Positions 12,179 through 23,876 of a stretch of 64,000 bases of DNA are shown piece by piece. Where the stretch lies: positions 57,517,416 through 57,581,415 of the forward strand of contig BSWB01000001.1 of NCBI GenBank assembly GCA_033239125.1, read 5' to 3'. Below the pieces are notes generated by a model. The model saw only the letters and a list, made by a program, of their open reading frames with translations, did no database searches and was not told where the DNA came from. The stretch's first letter is position 1. Each line of letters begins with the position of its first letter. Origin of the DNA: Fagopyrum homotropicum (Eukaryota > Streptophyta > Magnoliopsida > Caryophyllales > Polygonaceae). A program made the translations under genes and the position numbers.

Positions 12179-13470
12179 TGACTTAATCGGTTTGAGTTGC
12201 TTCATGACTTTGTGAGTTTCTTTGTTCTTTGTTCTTTTTCTTTTTTTTTTCACATTAGGGACAATGTGTATCTTAAATATGGGGTGGATTATGATTCTCA
12301 TGTGATGTAATAACTTGACATATTGCTTCGTTCTTATCCATGAACACTTGCATCTTTTTATTCTCTTGTCATACATTTCCTTTTTGTCTTGCATTTTTAA
12401 GCTTTGAAAAACTCATAAATAATTGAAAATTTTTGAAAAATATTGTGCTTCTTGTATTGGAAAAGACCTCAACGATGAATTTTCTTGTGGATTGAATTCT
12501 TGATGACTTTTATGTGCTTGATTTGAATTGTATATTGTTGAGAAATTGAGTATATTGTTTGACCTTCTTGCAAGTTTCATAATGTAAAAATTCTTGTCTA
12601 AATCATGTTGAGGAATGAAAGTTGAAATCACATTACAAGTTCTTGCACTTCTTTTTGAAATGATTAAGGCGCTTCGATTTTTCTTGCTTCTTTTTTATTC
12701 ATTTAGCTCCTCAATAAAATTTTTGCCTCCTTTACCTATCCGGGATTTAGGGAGTGTGTATTGTGTGGCATGATTGATGTGGGAGGGCCACGAAAGAAAA
12801 AAAAAGTGCATTCAAAGTATAGAAAAATAGGTTTGGGGACGTTGAACATGAGGATAAGTAACTCGGCACCATTCACATAGCCGGATGTTTGTGTCTTGCC
12901 AAAGTCTGAATGAACGATGATCCTAACGGAATATGGTATGTGCATCAAGGGTTTGAGGCATCTCGAAAATTGAGAATCGCTGATCTCCTAGGCTTCGGTT
13001 TTTGTGCACCGCTGTCCATACTTCCAAAAAGTAAAGTAAAAGAAAAGTTCGCATGCAAAAGCATGTTTGGGAAGCAATGTTCTTCAAGCTTGTGTTGTGT
13101 AGTTTCTTTTTTTCGGATATCGCACCACATTACCTTATGAAAAATCCTACCCATTCTTGTTTCTTGACCTTTATTTGAAAGTCCTTAAGATCCTTTGGTT
13201 GTTGTTTGGCTTAGTGATCTAAATTAGATTTCCACATGTTTGATTTTGACATTACTTCGGGTTATGATGTTTGTCTTGGAGATTTTGCAATGTATGATGT
13301 TATTTTTGCTTGACATGATTTGTTTTGTGTATATAAAAGTTTTCAAGGAAACATGAAGCAAGAATTGAGAGTGATCTATTCAATAGAGGCACAATACCAA
13401 AAAGATTTGTTTTCCCTTGTTTTGCATTCATATTTCATCCTACCTTATGTTCTAGCTTTTGAAAACCGTG
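12179..13470 (+). other. E2 3' non-coding region
   Basis: No gene. It starts with a T-rich tract and the hairpin CACATT-AGGGAC-AATGTG (12251-12268), followed by the purine tract AAATATGGGGTGG. A segment at about 12825-13050 (core ACTCGGCACCATTCACATAG, then CTTGCCAAAGTC and CCTAGGCTTCGG) is conserved in E3, E4 and E8. The rest is A/T-rich. Confidence 0.7.
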
Positions 13471-13505
13471 CTTGGGGACAAACAAGAGACAAGTATGGGG
13501 TATTT
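13471..13505 (+). other. E2 polypurine tract with upstream hairpin
   Basis: CTTGGGGACAAACAAG can pair weakly (CTTG with CAAG) and is followed by AAGTATGGGGTATTT next to the 3' LTR start. This is the plus-strand primer site. The hairpin is weaker than in E3, E4, E7 and E8. Confidence 0.7.
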
Positions 13506-13583
13506 TGATAGCATGAAATATGACGTTATTTTAGGCACATGTTTTGGTAGTTTTCCCCTTCTTTTGTGTACATGGATATAGAC
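13506..13583 (+). repeat. E2 3' LTR, first 78 bases only
   Basis: TGATAGCATGAAATATGACG follows the polypurine tract and matches the start of the E1/E4 LTR type with differences. It ends abruptly near 13583 where E6-type LTR sequence begins. The exact junction is uncertain by several bases because both sides share a short ACAACCC-like sequence. Confidence 0.75.
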
Positions 13584-15047
13584 ATTAACAACCCAAAAGA
13601 CCACAACCATCCTATGTACGAGAGGTCCTCGGCCTGTCACCCTGCTAGATCACTCAACAGCACGCCTATCCTATATGACATCTACAACAAGGTAATAAAC
13701 CATTAGCTAACCATACATATATAAAGTAATGTATAAGCACAAGCACAATCATAGAAGATAAACACATCAGCATGCTATCACACATGTACCCATTTATTAT
13801 CTTTATACAATAATCATTCACTCAAATCGCGTATATATAGATAGATGAAAATATGTGACACAAGGACCAATACATCCTCACCTCTGAGCTTGATAGCCAG
13901 CTGTACGAGTATCGGTCACAAAATCCGTGTACCCTATGGGAGTGGATTGCGCCCTTCCTGTAAAGCCAGTCTAGCCTGACATGAAAGAACATCCCAGACT
14001 CCACGGCGGGATGAAAGGGAAAGGTTATCACAACCACGCAACGGGGCAATCAATAAAACATAGGTCGGTATAAACGACATATCATGCTATCATAGCAACA
14101 AATAACGCACACACCACTCATGCAAACACCCAATATAAGGATGATAGCTAAGTAAGTCCTACTGACTGACCTCAACCTTGATCAAACTCAACCACGATCA
14201 CCTCTATACTGGAGGGATAACACAACCTATAAACAAGGCATAAAGAGATACATCAAATTCCTATCAACACAAGGGTCACACCTAGACCCAAAGGGATCCA
14301 TATGATCATCCTCAACCTATCCTCACAACCTAATAAACCTCAAAGGCCATACATGGCATATATCGATCATAACCTCATCCAAACACATCCTCACACATCT
14401 AGCATGATCCTATACACTCATACTAGGAAAGGAGGGAACAAAGGCATCCTAAAGCAAGCCTAGAAGCAACACACACCTGCAGAACCAAGTGGAAACACCA
14501 GCTAGTGCAGGTGGCTGCAGGGGCGGCTCACAGGTGGCGCAGCGGTGGCTCACTGCCAGCGCAGGGGCGGCTGCAAGGTGACGCAGGGGTGGTTGGACAA
14601 CATAAGACCCCAATTCAGCCCCTTCTTAACTCCTACCTTCGATTTCTTCACTCCTTCGACCAACACACATACGTATAGAAACATACATCAACATATGCAA
14701 ATCATGGTTGGAACAAAATCCAATTTAAGGGGATCTAAGCTAGAAGAAGAGAAGAGAAGAGAAGATGAAAGAAAGAAGAAAGATAGGAAGGAAGCCAAGA
14801 GACTCACCAACTGAGCTCTCCAGGAGATCAAACACAACACCACAACACCTCAATCTGGCTCACACAAAGCTCAGCAACAACAACCATCAACAATCAGCAA
14901 GCAAAGCCATCCACAACTCTCAAAACTCAATAAAACTTAAAGGAAACTCAAGAAGAGATCCAAAGGAAGAAGTGAGGAGAAGATGAACGTAGGGAGAGAG
15001 ATGAAGCTGCAAGTGAAGAACCCTCATCAGAAGGGAGAGAGAAGAAG

Positions 15048-15055
15048 CTTATAAA
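15048..15055 (-). promoter_or_regulatory. E6 3' LTR candidate TATA box
   Basis: TTTATAAG on the minus strand. Before E7 inserted, motif copies (GCCGCAGGGGC and others, now at 45374-45460) lay about 60-140 bases upstream of it. Confidence 0.45.
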
Positions 15056-15113
15056 GGGAGGTAAAGGGTAAAGCACGAGTCAAAGGGTCAACAAAGACGG
15101 CTGCAGCAACATA

Positions 15114-15118
15114 GAGCC
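15114..15118. repeat. E7 target-site duplication, left copy
   Basis: GAGCC precedes the E7 5' LTR. The identical copy is at 45374-45378, after the 3' LTR. Confidence 0.92.
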
Positions 15119-16543
15119 TGATAGGTGATGGAATCACTATCAATTAGGGTAGTTTTTAGAGTCCTTTTATTGCATTAGTGTCGGTTTATGCTACTAACTC
15201 CTTGGTCTAGAAAAAGAAGATCAAAAGAAGCTAAAGAAGGAGTTATAAGCACTTAGGAGTGAAGATCGATCACGAAGCAAAGCTTCTGCTGCCTTACTGC
15301 CCCCGCGGGTCCTTGCAGCCGCCCCCGCGGTGACTTGCCTTGACGAGACGAAGACCAACTCCCCTGCGCCTCCCACTGTGCCCTGCCTGCGCCTTGCCTT
15401 GGGAGTTGGAAGGTGAAGAGTCTGTGTCACCGCCTCTGCATTGGCCTTAAGGCGCCCATGCGCCTTGACATCAGAAACGTCAAGAAGGCAAAAGGTCAGA
15501 CGTTGAAGTGCATTAAAGATATGCCCCAGCGGAGTTGTGTAGCCGCCCCAGCGGTTTTGAAGAAGATCAACCGATTCTGCCTAAACCGCCCCTGCGGTTC
15601 CTGAAGGCCGCCCCTGCGGTTTAACTCCAGAAGCTTTACTCCGGCTGTTTACACCACCTTTATGGCATTTAAGGTGGTTGTTTTAGGCCGGCTATTTACT
15701 CCTAATTAAGTGTCTTTTGTAGTATAAATAGTCCATGGCTAATTGCTAGAATCATCCATGCTTTTCCCCACAAAATCCGTTTTAGACTTGAGTTTTCCAT
15801 TGTAATGAGTTGCTAACTCCCTTGCTACATTGGGTTGGTTTGAATCTGCTTTGTTACTTTGGTTGTAAGTTCTTTTTAATATAAGTTTTTATTTAGTAAT
15901 GTTTTGTGTTTCCTTGATCTCCATTGTCTAATTGCATGTTAACTATTACTTGAGATTGATCACCTTAGGTTCTAAAGTGCATGTAAACAACTAGGATTAA
16001 CAGGTTCGGGGTTCAGGTCTTTAATCTAGTAGCAACTTTAAGTAATAACGGGTTGTAATTACTTAAAGAAAAGGAACACAAATATAAAGATAAGTTTAAC
16101 GGTTTTAATCTTCTCTTTATATCCCTTAGTCTTTGTTTGAATGCTAACTTGTTATTTGTTCTTGTAGGTTTATGGAACTTTAATAGGTTAAGTTGTGTTG
16201 ATGCCGGTTGGCTCAACACATATGTATGATCGAGACGGGAGAATTACTTAAAAACTTGTAAAAGGAATGCACCAAAGTAGCAATTGCATGCTTAGAATCA
16301 ACCTAGTGTAGATTCATCCATTATTGTCTTAATTGTCGCATTAATCGTTTTCATAAGTTTTTATGCATCAATTCAACCAAAATCCCCCCCCTTTGTGTCA
16401 CTTGTCATTATAATCAACAATTGCATCTAAAACACCTTAACTCTCTTGGGTTTGACCCTTACTTAATCACTATACTTGTTGTTAGTGCTAAGTCGGGATT
16501 TACTTTTGATTGGGTATAGACGACCATAAAATACTTCCGGTCA
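15119..16543 (+). repeat. E7 5' LTR
   Basis: 1425 bases, ends TGATAGGTGATGG...CTTCCGGTCA. CCGCCCCTGCGG-type motifs cluster at 15297-15625, 100-420 bases upstream of a TATA box at 15723. Compared with the 3' LTR (1421 bases) there are several percent differences. Many within the motifs are C/T changes at CG. Confidence 0.93.
15723..15730 (+). promoter_or_regulatory. E7 LTR TATA box
   Basis: TATAAATA, just downstream of the motif cluster. In the 3' LTR the equivalent has changed to TATAAACA (44558-44565). Confidence 0.6.
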
Positions 16544-16548
16544 AATTT

Positions 16549-16566
16549 TGGTGCTGTTGCCGGGGA
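16549..16566 (+). other. E7 primer-binding site (tRNA-Asp-like, two mismatches)
   Basis: TGGTGCTGTTGCCGGGGA differs from the perfect tRNA-Asp complement at two positions. Both are C-to-T changes at CG sites. It starts five bases after the LTR end. Confidence 0.85.
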
Positions 16567-16615
16567 GTTTTTTGTGTTTTATTGTTATTATTGATTATTG
16601 GTTTGAACCATTTGT

Positions 16616-17901
16616 ATGGTTCAAACCCGTGCTACTAATTCCGGCTTTACTTCTTTTGATCCAGAAATTGAGAGGACGCACATCCGGCAACGAAGACAAC
16701 AACAACTACAACAAGAGATGGCTGGCCGTACTCTTCGTCAACTTACGCAACCCACTTTGGCTCAAAACCCTCTTGCGGTCGCTATACCGACACTAGGGGA
16801 AGGAGTCAACTTTGAGCTCAAGCCGGACCTCATTCACTTGCTTCCATCCTTCCATGGGCTAAGTGGTGAAGACCCCATCAAGCACCTTGGGAAGTTCCAC
16901 ACCGTTTGTATGAGCCTGAAGCCGGCCAACATTACCGAAGAATAGATCAAGATGAGGGCATTCGGCTTCACACTCAAAGATTCGGCGGATGATTGGTATT
17001 ACCACCTTCCATCCGGGAGTATTGAAACTTGGGAGAACCTTCACAAAGCGTTCTTGGAGAAATACTTTCCAGCTAAAAAGGACAATAGCTTGAAGAAAGC
17101 TATAAGCAACATCGAGCAAGAGGCAACCGAAACTCTCTACGAGTACTTCGAAAGGTTTGCACGCCTGCGATCCAGCTATCCTTTCCACGAATATTCAACT
17201 CAAGATCTAGTCTTGTACTTGTACAATGGCTTGCTAGACAATGAAAGGATGATCGTCGATGCGGCTTGCGGAGGTAATATTCTTAACTCTACTCCTGACC
17301 TTGCTTTGGAAAAGATACAGGAACTAGCGGAAGGAACTCGGAACTTTGGGAGGACCCCGGCTAAGAAAGGAGTTCATGCCGTGAGTTCCGGGAAGAGCGA
17401 GATTTCCACCGAGCTGGCGGAATTGAAGGAAATGATGAAGAGGCTAACACTTATGGGAACACCGCAACAACTCAAACTTGTGGAGTTTGTGCTGACCCGT
17501 ATCATCCAACGGACATGTGTCCACAAGTTCAAGATGACGATGCTAAAGTAAACGCAATGTGTTATGGACAACCACAACAGCAAAGACCTAGGAACAATCC
17601 CTATGCACAAAATTTCATGCCAAATTGGCGTGACCAACAGAATTTTCGTTGGAAGGATCAACAAAACCAACAACAACAGCCCCACCAAGGTAAGTATCAC
17701 TCAACTGAAGATATGTTGCATGTTTTGACTAAACACTTTGCTACTCATGTCCAAACAACATAATCAAGCATCAAGAACCTCGAGAAGCAGGTTGGTCAAA
17801 TGGCGGAAGCCATTACAAGAATTGAAACTAGGGCCTCCGGAGGATTACCGTCGCAAACGGTTATAAACCCAAAAGGCATGCAGGAAGATGTTCAAACATA
17901 G
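16616..17901 (+). pseudogene. gag: E7 gag, disabled
   Basis: From ATG 16616 (MVQTRATNSG) the frame encodes a Retrotrans_gag-type capsid core: NFELKPDLIHLL, EDPIKHLGKFHTVC, FGFTLKDSADDWYYHLPSGS, LEKYFPAKK, LYEYFERFARL, YNGLLDNERMIVDAACGG. A Cys motif (CGVCADPYHPTDMC) and a Gln/Asn-rich tail follow. Lesions are TAG at 16943-16945, a frameshift shortly before the Cys motif (about 17470-17490), and TAA at 17761-17763. The last frame ends at 17901. It is a distinct Gag type from those of E1-E4 and E8. The sequence stops where protease would be expected. Confidence 0.88.
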
Positions 17902-18718
17902 AGGAGGAGTCCTTACGTCGAGCCAACGACATAAAACAAAGGCGCTAATTCAGGAGGCAACCCGAAGGAATAAGAAGAGGAGCTTTTGTCAAGAAAACCG
18001 CCCCTACGGCTCTTAAAATCCGCCCCAACGGCGACACCCCTGGCCAGCGCCACCCCCGGCGCTAGGCCTGCGTCTTCTCACGTAGGTGACCGCCCCCGCG
18101 GTGCCAATCCTACGCCCCTGCGGTGACCACCCTTGACACGCACCCTCAGCTCCGCCCCCGGCGCTGAGGCTGCGTACCCTCTCTCTCTTGTCACCGCCCC
18201 CGCGGCGACACACACCGCCCCTGCGGTACAATTAAGGAAAGAAAAAAAATACACTTCCCAAAAATAACCTACATCTACCGCCTTCTACACTCCCTCTCCA
18301 TTCACTCTTCGAAACCTAGCCGCATCACCTCCCACGCCCTTGCGCCCTCTAGCAACTCATCACCACCGCCTCGACACGCCCCTGCGCCACCTCCGGCAAC
18401 CTAGTGGTGCCACCCCCTTACCAAAACGAACCACCTCCACCACAAACAACCCTTCCATTCTCGCTCGACTGCTCCACCTCCGGCAACAACTGCAGCAACA
18501 GAAGAAAGCACCGGAAAAGCCCTCATCGCCACCACCTTCGTCGAAACGACCAAATCGCCTTCTGCTCTTCGCCTGCACCTGTGCCTGCAAGCTCCCGCCC
18601 CTGCGTCAAACTACACCTGCGCCTCTTGTAGCCGCCCCTGCGGACTTTACGACAGAAGGTTCGTCTTTTGATCAAATTGCTGAACTTTCTAACTCTTTCA
18701 CTTAATCAATTGCAAGAG
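17902..18718 (+). other. E7 gag-ORF3 spacer: post-pol hairpins and dense CCGCCCCTGCGG motifs
   Basis: The hairpin module (17917-17966; GTCG-loop-CGAC, AAGGCGCTA, TTCAGG-AGGCAA-CCCGAA) follows gag directly. About ten GC-rich motif copies and variants follow at 17998-18240, more at 18375-18385 and 18595-18645. The sequence is C-rich. An open frame at 18340-18705 has no recognisable domain and looks like a by-product of C-rich sequence. Confidence 0.75.
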
Positions 18719-18996
18719 ATGGAACCACAAAGGAAATACAAGTTGACAGAAGGTGAGAAGGATCGATATAGGATTGCTCAAAGTAGGGAGGTGCATGCAA
18801 CCCGGTTCCTTGATGTTTCCACTTTGGAAAATCTGGGGATGTTGGAAAGTATGCAGGAATTTCTAAACAATGCCGGATAGGGTGATTTTCTGATAAGGAA
18901 CGCCCCAAAACACCCCGACCTCAGCCAACAGTTCATACCCACATTCAAAATGGAGGCGGAAGACCAACTGTGTGTTGGGCTTTCATTCAAGTACAA
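18719..18996 (+). pseudogene. E7 third ORF, first exon-like part (before E3 insertion)
   Basis: ATG 18719 opens MEPQRKYKLTEGEKD and reads to the E3 insertion, with one stop (TAG 18878-18880, where Trp would fit). The segment RFLDVSTLENLGML aligns in character with the core start of the other third ORFs. The same frame resumes at 42255 after E3 and one TACAA copy are removed. Confidence 0.85.
18992..18996. repeat. E3 target-site duplication, left copy
   Basis: TACAA. The right copy is at 42250-42254. Confidence 0.92.
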
Positions 18997-20635
18997 TGAT
19001 AACACGATTTATGTCGTTAGTTTAGGCATTCATTTAGATAGTTTTTCCGCTCATTCATGCATTGTTTGCACTAGTTCGTGACGATTTGCACTTAATTCAT
19101 GTATGTTGTTGAGATAGACGTCTGCACGGACTTTTGCATGTTTTGTAGGTATTTTGGGAGCTTTTGGAGCTTAATCGATACATTCGAGGATCATTCCTAA
19201 TGATGACACACTTCCGGACCCATTGGGAAGCAAGTTAGGAGCAAAGGAGAACACATGGCACCTTGTTGGTGCATGCCTTGCACCAAATCGTGGCTTGATG
19301 ATCCATAGAAGTATGAATCACCAAAACCACGACCACTGGGACTTCCACGGGCGTGGAAATAGGCCGTGGTACATCCTGCATAGCTGTCCCACGATCTCCA
19401 TAACCGACCCTTGCCCTTGATGGTGTATAAGAAGTGGTCTTGTAGGCTGTTAAGGGCAGACCCCATCATTCCATTCTATCCCACACTCTCAACAACACAT
19501 ATTCTCTCATTGGAAGATTGGATTGGAGCTACTCTTGGAGGAGAAGAAAGGCTTCCATTGGAGAAGAAGAGAAGAACACACCATTCTTAGTTTTTCAACT
19601 CGTTTTTCTTGTTCTATTTGCTTCATCTATCTTTCATTTCATTAATTTGACATGGACTCCATGATTTTATGTTTGATGCCCTTGATTGTGATGATGCATG
19701 TTATTGGCTAAGTAGATGTGATTCTAGGGTAAGGAAATGATGGTTATGGCTTGGACTATGATAGGATAGACATAAACGTACCTTTAGATGCTTTATTTGC
19801 TCGAACCTAGCCTCTGTTTAAAATCACGGTCTGTTCTAAGGGGTTCCACGGTCGTGGACTTGATGAACTGCCCGTGATTTCGTCTGACTTGCTTGAATTG
19901 ATAAATCGTAGTGTTAGGTTGTTAGATTGTCGAAATCCTAGTGTTTATTGAGCTATATCTATCCTAGGGTGACCTAGTGTTAGCAACTAAGTGTGAGAAG
20001 AGACCTACCCGGTGATTCTTGCTCTTAGATACCGAAGATAATGAACTCTAGGTAGTAGTGAGCCTCATAAGACGCTATTGGACTGAGTGTGCTAGGATTG
20101 ATGTTTAGGACTTGCCTTCCTGAGACTTACCCGGTAAGGAGACCTTAGGAACGGACTAGTGGACCATGAGACCTACCCGGTGAATGATCCCAATCTAGAA
20201 ACACTCACTCCCAACATACTATAGTTGATCCAAGGAATGATTAGATAGCTTGAGTCTTATGCCATAACCGGAATTTCTAACCCCTAGCATCCACTTTTCT
20301 CTTTGAATACCTATCTCGTGTTTGTGTTCGTTTATTTGCCTTGCTAGCTTAGTTGTTTGTTAATCTTGCATGATTTGTGATCTATGATTGATCACCATAA
20401 AACCAATCCAAAAACATTGAGATTTTTATTTCTTTATTTCTTTCTCTTTTCTTAGCCTAGATCAACACTATCCTTAGTCACTATTGATTCAATTTCACCT
20501 TAGTCTTTGTATTCGACCTCGGAATACTATCCTTACTACAAAATGACCCATACACTGTGGGTTCGCTAGGAGTTAGGAAAAATATATCGAGTTATAAATT
20601 TAAGACTTTTGCGTGTTACAAATCTTAGCGTAACA
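18997..20635 (+). repeat. E3 5' LTR
   Basis: 1639 bases, TGATAACACGATTT...TTAGCGTAACA. Motif variants at 19345-19372 precede a TATA-like box at 19427. A further variant with flanking half motifs lies at 19826-19880. Three copies of GAGACYTACCCGGTRA start at 20000, 20122 and 20168. It is about 190 bases shorter than the 3' LTR because of two missing segments. Confidence 0.93.
19427..19434 (+). promoter_or_regulatory. E3 LTR TATA-like box
   Basis: TATAAGAA, 55-80 bases after the motif pair. The same box is at 40860-40867 in the 3' LTR. Confidence 0.5.
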
Positions 20636-20641
20636 AATTTT

Positions 20642-20659
20642 TGGCGCCGTTGCCGGGGA
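20642..20659 (+). other. E3 primer-binding site (tRNA-Asp)
   Basis: TGGCGCCGTTGCCGGGGA, perfect complement of the tRNA-Asp 3' end, six bases after the LTR. Confidence 0.93.
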
Positions 20660-20776
20660 CTAGGTCTAGATTGAGTCATTTTTGTGATTGTTTATAGTGC
20701 AGGTCTTTCTTGTTGCTTTTGATCTTGTTTGGTTTGTGTCTTTGCATTTTCAGCACATCTCTCATTCTTTAGGTGC

Positions 20777-22152
20777 ATGCGAAGATCTCATGGCAAGGAT
20801 TTAGCTCCATTCGATCCCGAACCGGAGAAAACCCTTAAAGCTAGATCTAAGAGCATTAGAAAGGAGAAGGAGATGGCCGCAAGAGATCTTCAAGCTGAGT
20901 TGGATGAGGCTTTAGAACAAATTAGGTTAAGAGATGAACTCTTGGAGAATGAAAGGAGACTTGCCAATGAGAGGCAAGAAGCAACTAGGAGGGAGATTGA
21001 GGAGATTAGGCAAGCTCTTGTGCAAAGAGAGCTTAATCGTCAACAACCTCCTCCACCTCCACCACAACCGCAGCCGGCGGTTAATATTAGGGTTATGCCC
21101 ATTGCTATTGAGGAGCCACAAACGTTAGGGTAACTTATGGATCCGGCTCAAAGAGTGCACCGTCCGGGTGTGAACTTAGGAGATCCCGCAGCCCATGATT
21201 ATGAGCTCCACCCTCAAGTGCTACAAATGATCCGGCATAATCAATTTAGAGGGATGGAAGGAGAGTCTCCTCATCAACACTTGATGAACTATGAGATCTT
21301 GATAGAGACTTTAAGGCCGCCTAGATTGGAGAACAACAACCATAAGCTTAGGGTTTTTTCCTTCTCACTTAAGGATAAAGCTTTGGTTTGGTACCAATCG
21401 ATTCCACTAGGACGTGTGAGTACTTGGGAGGAAATGACTACCGAGTTCTTGACTAAGTTCTTCCCACCTTCCAAGACTACCGAGTTAAGAGGGAAGATCA
21501 ATGCGTTTGTAATGAAGGATAGAGAAAGCCTATTCAAGTCTTGGGAGAGGTTCAAGGACCTTCTTCTAGATTCTCCACACCATGGTATACCGAAAATAGA
21601 GCTTTTGGAGATCTACTTCAAGGGACTTGATGAAGATAGCCAATTCAAGTTTCAATCTCTCTCCGGTGGGACTTTCATGGAAAAGAATGTTGATGAAGCT
21701 TGGGAGTTTGTAGAAAAACAAGCTTTGGTGATAGAGAAGTACTCCCATAGGAAGAGTGATGGGAGAAAACCGGGAGCATATGAGGTGAGTGAACTCACCA
21801 TGAGCAACTTCAAGCTTGATGCAATCAACAACGAGCTTAAGTCCTTGATGGAATTGTGTGCCACAACTTTGAAGAGTCAAGCAAGCCCTCATGTACAAGT
21901 GCAAGCAGACTTGTCTTCCAAGGAGGAAGATGTGAATTACATGGGAAGGGGAAACTACAACAACTATCAAGGCCCAAGGAACTTCAACAACAACAGGCAA
22001 TTCAACAATTACCGGCCTAACCACAACCATCCCGGGTTTTCCTATTCTAACCCGGACGGAGCCTTGAACCCTCCCGCTTCCACAAGCGCAGCTCCACCAT
22101 CAAAGACATCACAAGAACCTCCACCTGGATTTACTCAACCTCCAAAGGATAG
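20777..22152 (+). pseudogene. gag: E3 gag, part before E4 insertion
   Basis: ATG 20777 opens MRRSHGKDLAPFDPEPEKTLK. A charged coiled-coil region and a proline run (about 21048-21066) follow. TAA at 21131-21133 then interrupts the frame at the conserved ETLGQRMDP-like site. The capsid core comes next (GVNLGDPAAHDYELHPQVL, FSLKDKALVWYQS, FLTKFFPPSKT, LLDSPHHGIPKIELLEIYFKGL), then an Asn-rich stretch and a Pro-rich tail. The frame runs into the E4 LTR. It resumes at 34352. Confidence 0.9.
22148..22152. repeat. E4 target-site duplication, left copy
   Basis: GATAG. The identical right copy is at 34347-34351. Confidence 0.95.
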
Positions 22153-23838
22153 TGTTCGCCACTTAGCTGCGTGCAAATAAGTCTTAAATTTATAAAACTA
22201 GAATCAAGCAAGCGAACCCGCAGTACGGATCGGCATAGTAAAGCAAGAATTTCAGAGTATCGAACACAAGGATTTGGGGGGAACAAATTCAGTTTATAAA
22301 TTGTCAAGCAAGTAAATGTATGAGCTTTGCAAATATATCGGGAAAACAGCAACCCTAAAGATCAAGATATCTAATTGTGGCAATCGATTCAAGATATTCT
22401 AAAGAACTAAGGACAGAGTTAAGAGTTGCAAAGGTATGCTAAGGTAAAGCAATGTATGGTGAAGTTCCAAGGCTTTATATGACTTATCTAAAGACACTCT
22501 CTATAAAGGTTGTTGAGGCTTCAGTATAGAAAAGATCTAAAGACAAGAATTAATCTCAAATACCCAAACTTGTAACCCAAGGATCAAGACTAACTAAACC
22601 GATTAAGGTTGTGACACTCGAAATAGAAGTAGAGGTTGTTGAGGCTTCACTACTACCTAGAAAAGGGCAAGCCAAGACTAGATTAAAGCTAATCTTTAAC
22701 CTTGGATCAAAGTAAAAGCAAAGTTCGTAAACTGGTACAAATTACGGGCAGATCTTGAGTTCCACGGCCGTGGAACCTCAAGAACAGACCGTGGTTTTGG
22801 TTCGTCGGCGAATCTCTCTAACTCTCAGGGTCCAATATGTTTACGATCGATCTATCATCATCTAAGCCACAACTATCAACCCTTCACCTTAAAATTGCTA
22901 AAGAGTTTTAGCCAATAACAATCATTATAATATCAAATTCAAGATTAAGAAGAATGAAAGATGAAAACCTTCGAAAACCTTCAATAAATCTCAAATCAAT
23001 CTCAAATCCATAAACAAGAGTAATAATGTATATCAGATTCGGAATAAACACAAACCAATAACTATCCTTGATAAGAACGAAGAACGGGATGTCAATCCGT
23101 CTTCTGATCAAACCTAGGTATAAAAGGCGCAACTTCCGCCACACACAACTTCCAAACCTTCAAGCCTTCGTAAATCTCCGTTGCAAAATGCAACTTCTCC
23201 GCACGTCCAATGAAACCCTAGGCACGTGTAAGCGAGCGTAAGCGAAGGTGCCGAATTCTCCCTCCTTCAGCCCTTTTATAAGGAAGGATAAAATAACCGT
23301 CCGCCCCATATACGTAAATGATATGTCAATATTTTATTCGTCAAAAGATTGCCTAAATCACGGTTTCATGGAGTTCCACGGCCGTGGTTTAGAGCGTGGA
23401 AGTGTATTACGGTTCTTCACAATTTCCACGACCGTACTTTATACCGTGTAACTCTCTGGAATGCTCCACGTTGATGTTGCCAAGATCCACGGCCGTGGTT
23501 TTGGGCGTGGACTTCTCTACGACCGTATTTTAGAACGTGGAAGTGTAAATTGCTTGTAATTTCCTTTGTGTCGTGCCATTCCTCATCCTAGCATCTCCCT
23601 TGGCTTCTTTGATGTGTCCTCAATCCCTGGATGAGCTCAAATCTTCTCCTTTCTCTCCCAATTGGTTCGGTTTTAGCTCTTATTCACCTATAATCAACAC
23701 AAAGCTTATGTAGACCTTTATATCGACAATGTAGACAAACTAGCTAACAATTGCTTCAATGCCTCATCAATGAACACTATATTGGATGAAAAACAACTAG
23801 AAAAAGTGCCTAGAATATCGCAATATTTCATGCTAACA
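22153..23838 (-). repeat. E4 3' LTR
   Basis: 1686 bases with the same ends as the 5' LTR. Contains TATAAAAG (minus, 23273-23280), exact motifs at 22762, 23376 and 23487, and variants between 23360 and 23545. Confidence 0.94.
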
Positions 23839-23876
23839 AAATACCCCATACTTGCCAGTTGCTTGTCCCCAAGCAA
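23839..23876 (-). other. E4 polypurine tract with GNRA hairpin
   Basis: Minus strand: TTGCTTG-GGGA-CAAGCAA (23859-23876), a perfect 7-base-pair stem with a GGGA tetraloop. The purine tract AAGTATGGGGTATTTT follows and ends at the 3' LTR. The tract is the plus-strand primer site. Confidence 0.85.

Larger units (their letters stand above)
9212..13583 (+). mobile_element. E2: Athila-like element, 3' half only
   Basis: Plus-strand remnant: the second half of integrase, a pol-ORF3 spacer, a broken third ORF, a 3' non-coding region with polypurine tract, and the first 78 bases of the 3' LTR. Its 5' half is separated by E1 and lies outside the window. The 3' LTR is cut at about 13583, where sequence of E6's LTR begins without a proper LTR end. 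It shares the CCACGGCCGTGG motif with E1, E3 and E4. Confidence 0.9.
13584..15118 (-). repeat. E6 3' LTR remnant, distal part
   Basis: This matches 62888-64000 of the E6 5' LTR in the same orientation over more than 1.1 kb, but lacks the roughly 230 terminal bases (62656-62887). It contains a minus-strand TATA-like CTTATAAA (15048-15055 as written on plus) and a cluster of CCGCCCCTGCG-type motifs near 14505-14590. E7 interrupts it at 15118. No gene is visible. Confidence 0.8.

Noticed and set aside
13584..15118. Solo LTR of the E6 family
   Set aside because: The frame of E6 pol continues from 58049 across E8 to 46517, and LTR sequence lies on the far side of E7, so this is the 3' LTR of E6.
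18340..18705. A small Pro/Thr-rich gene in the E7 spacer
   Set aside because: C-rich sequence with no recognisable domain, not in frame with a conserved ORF; likely chance.
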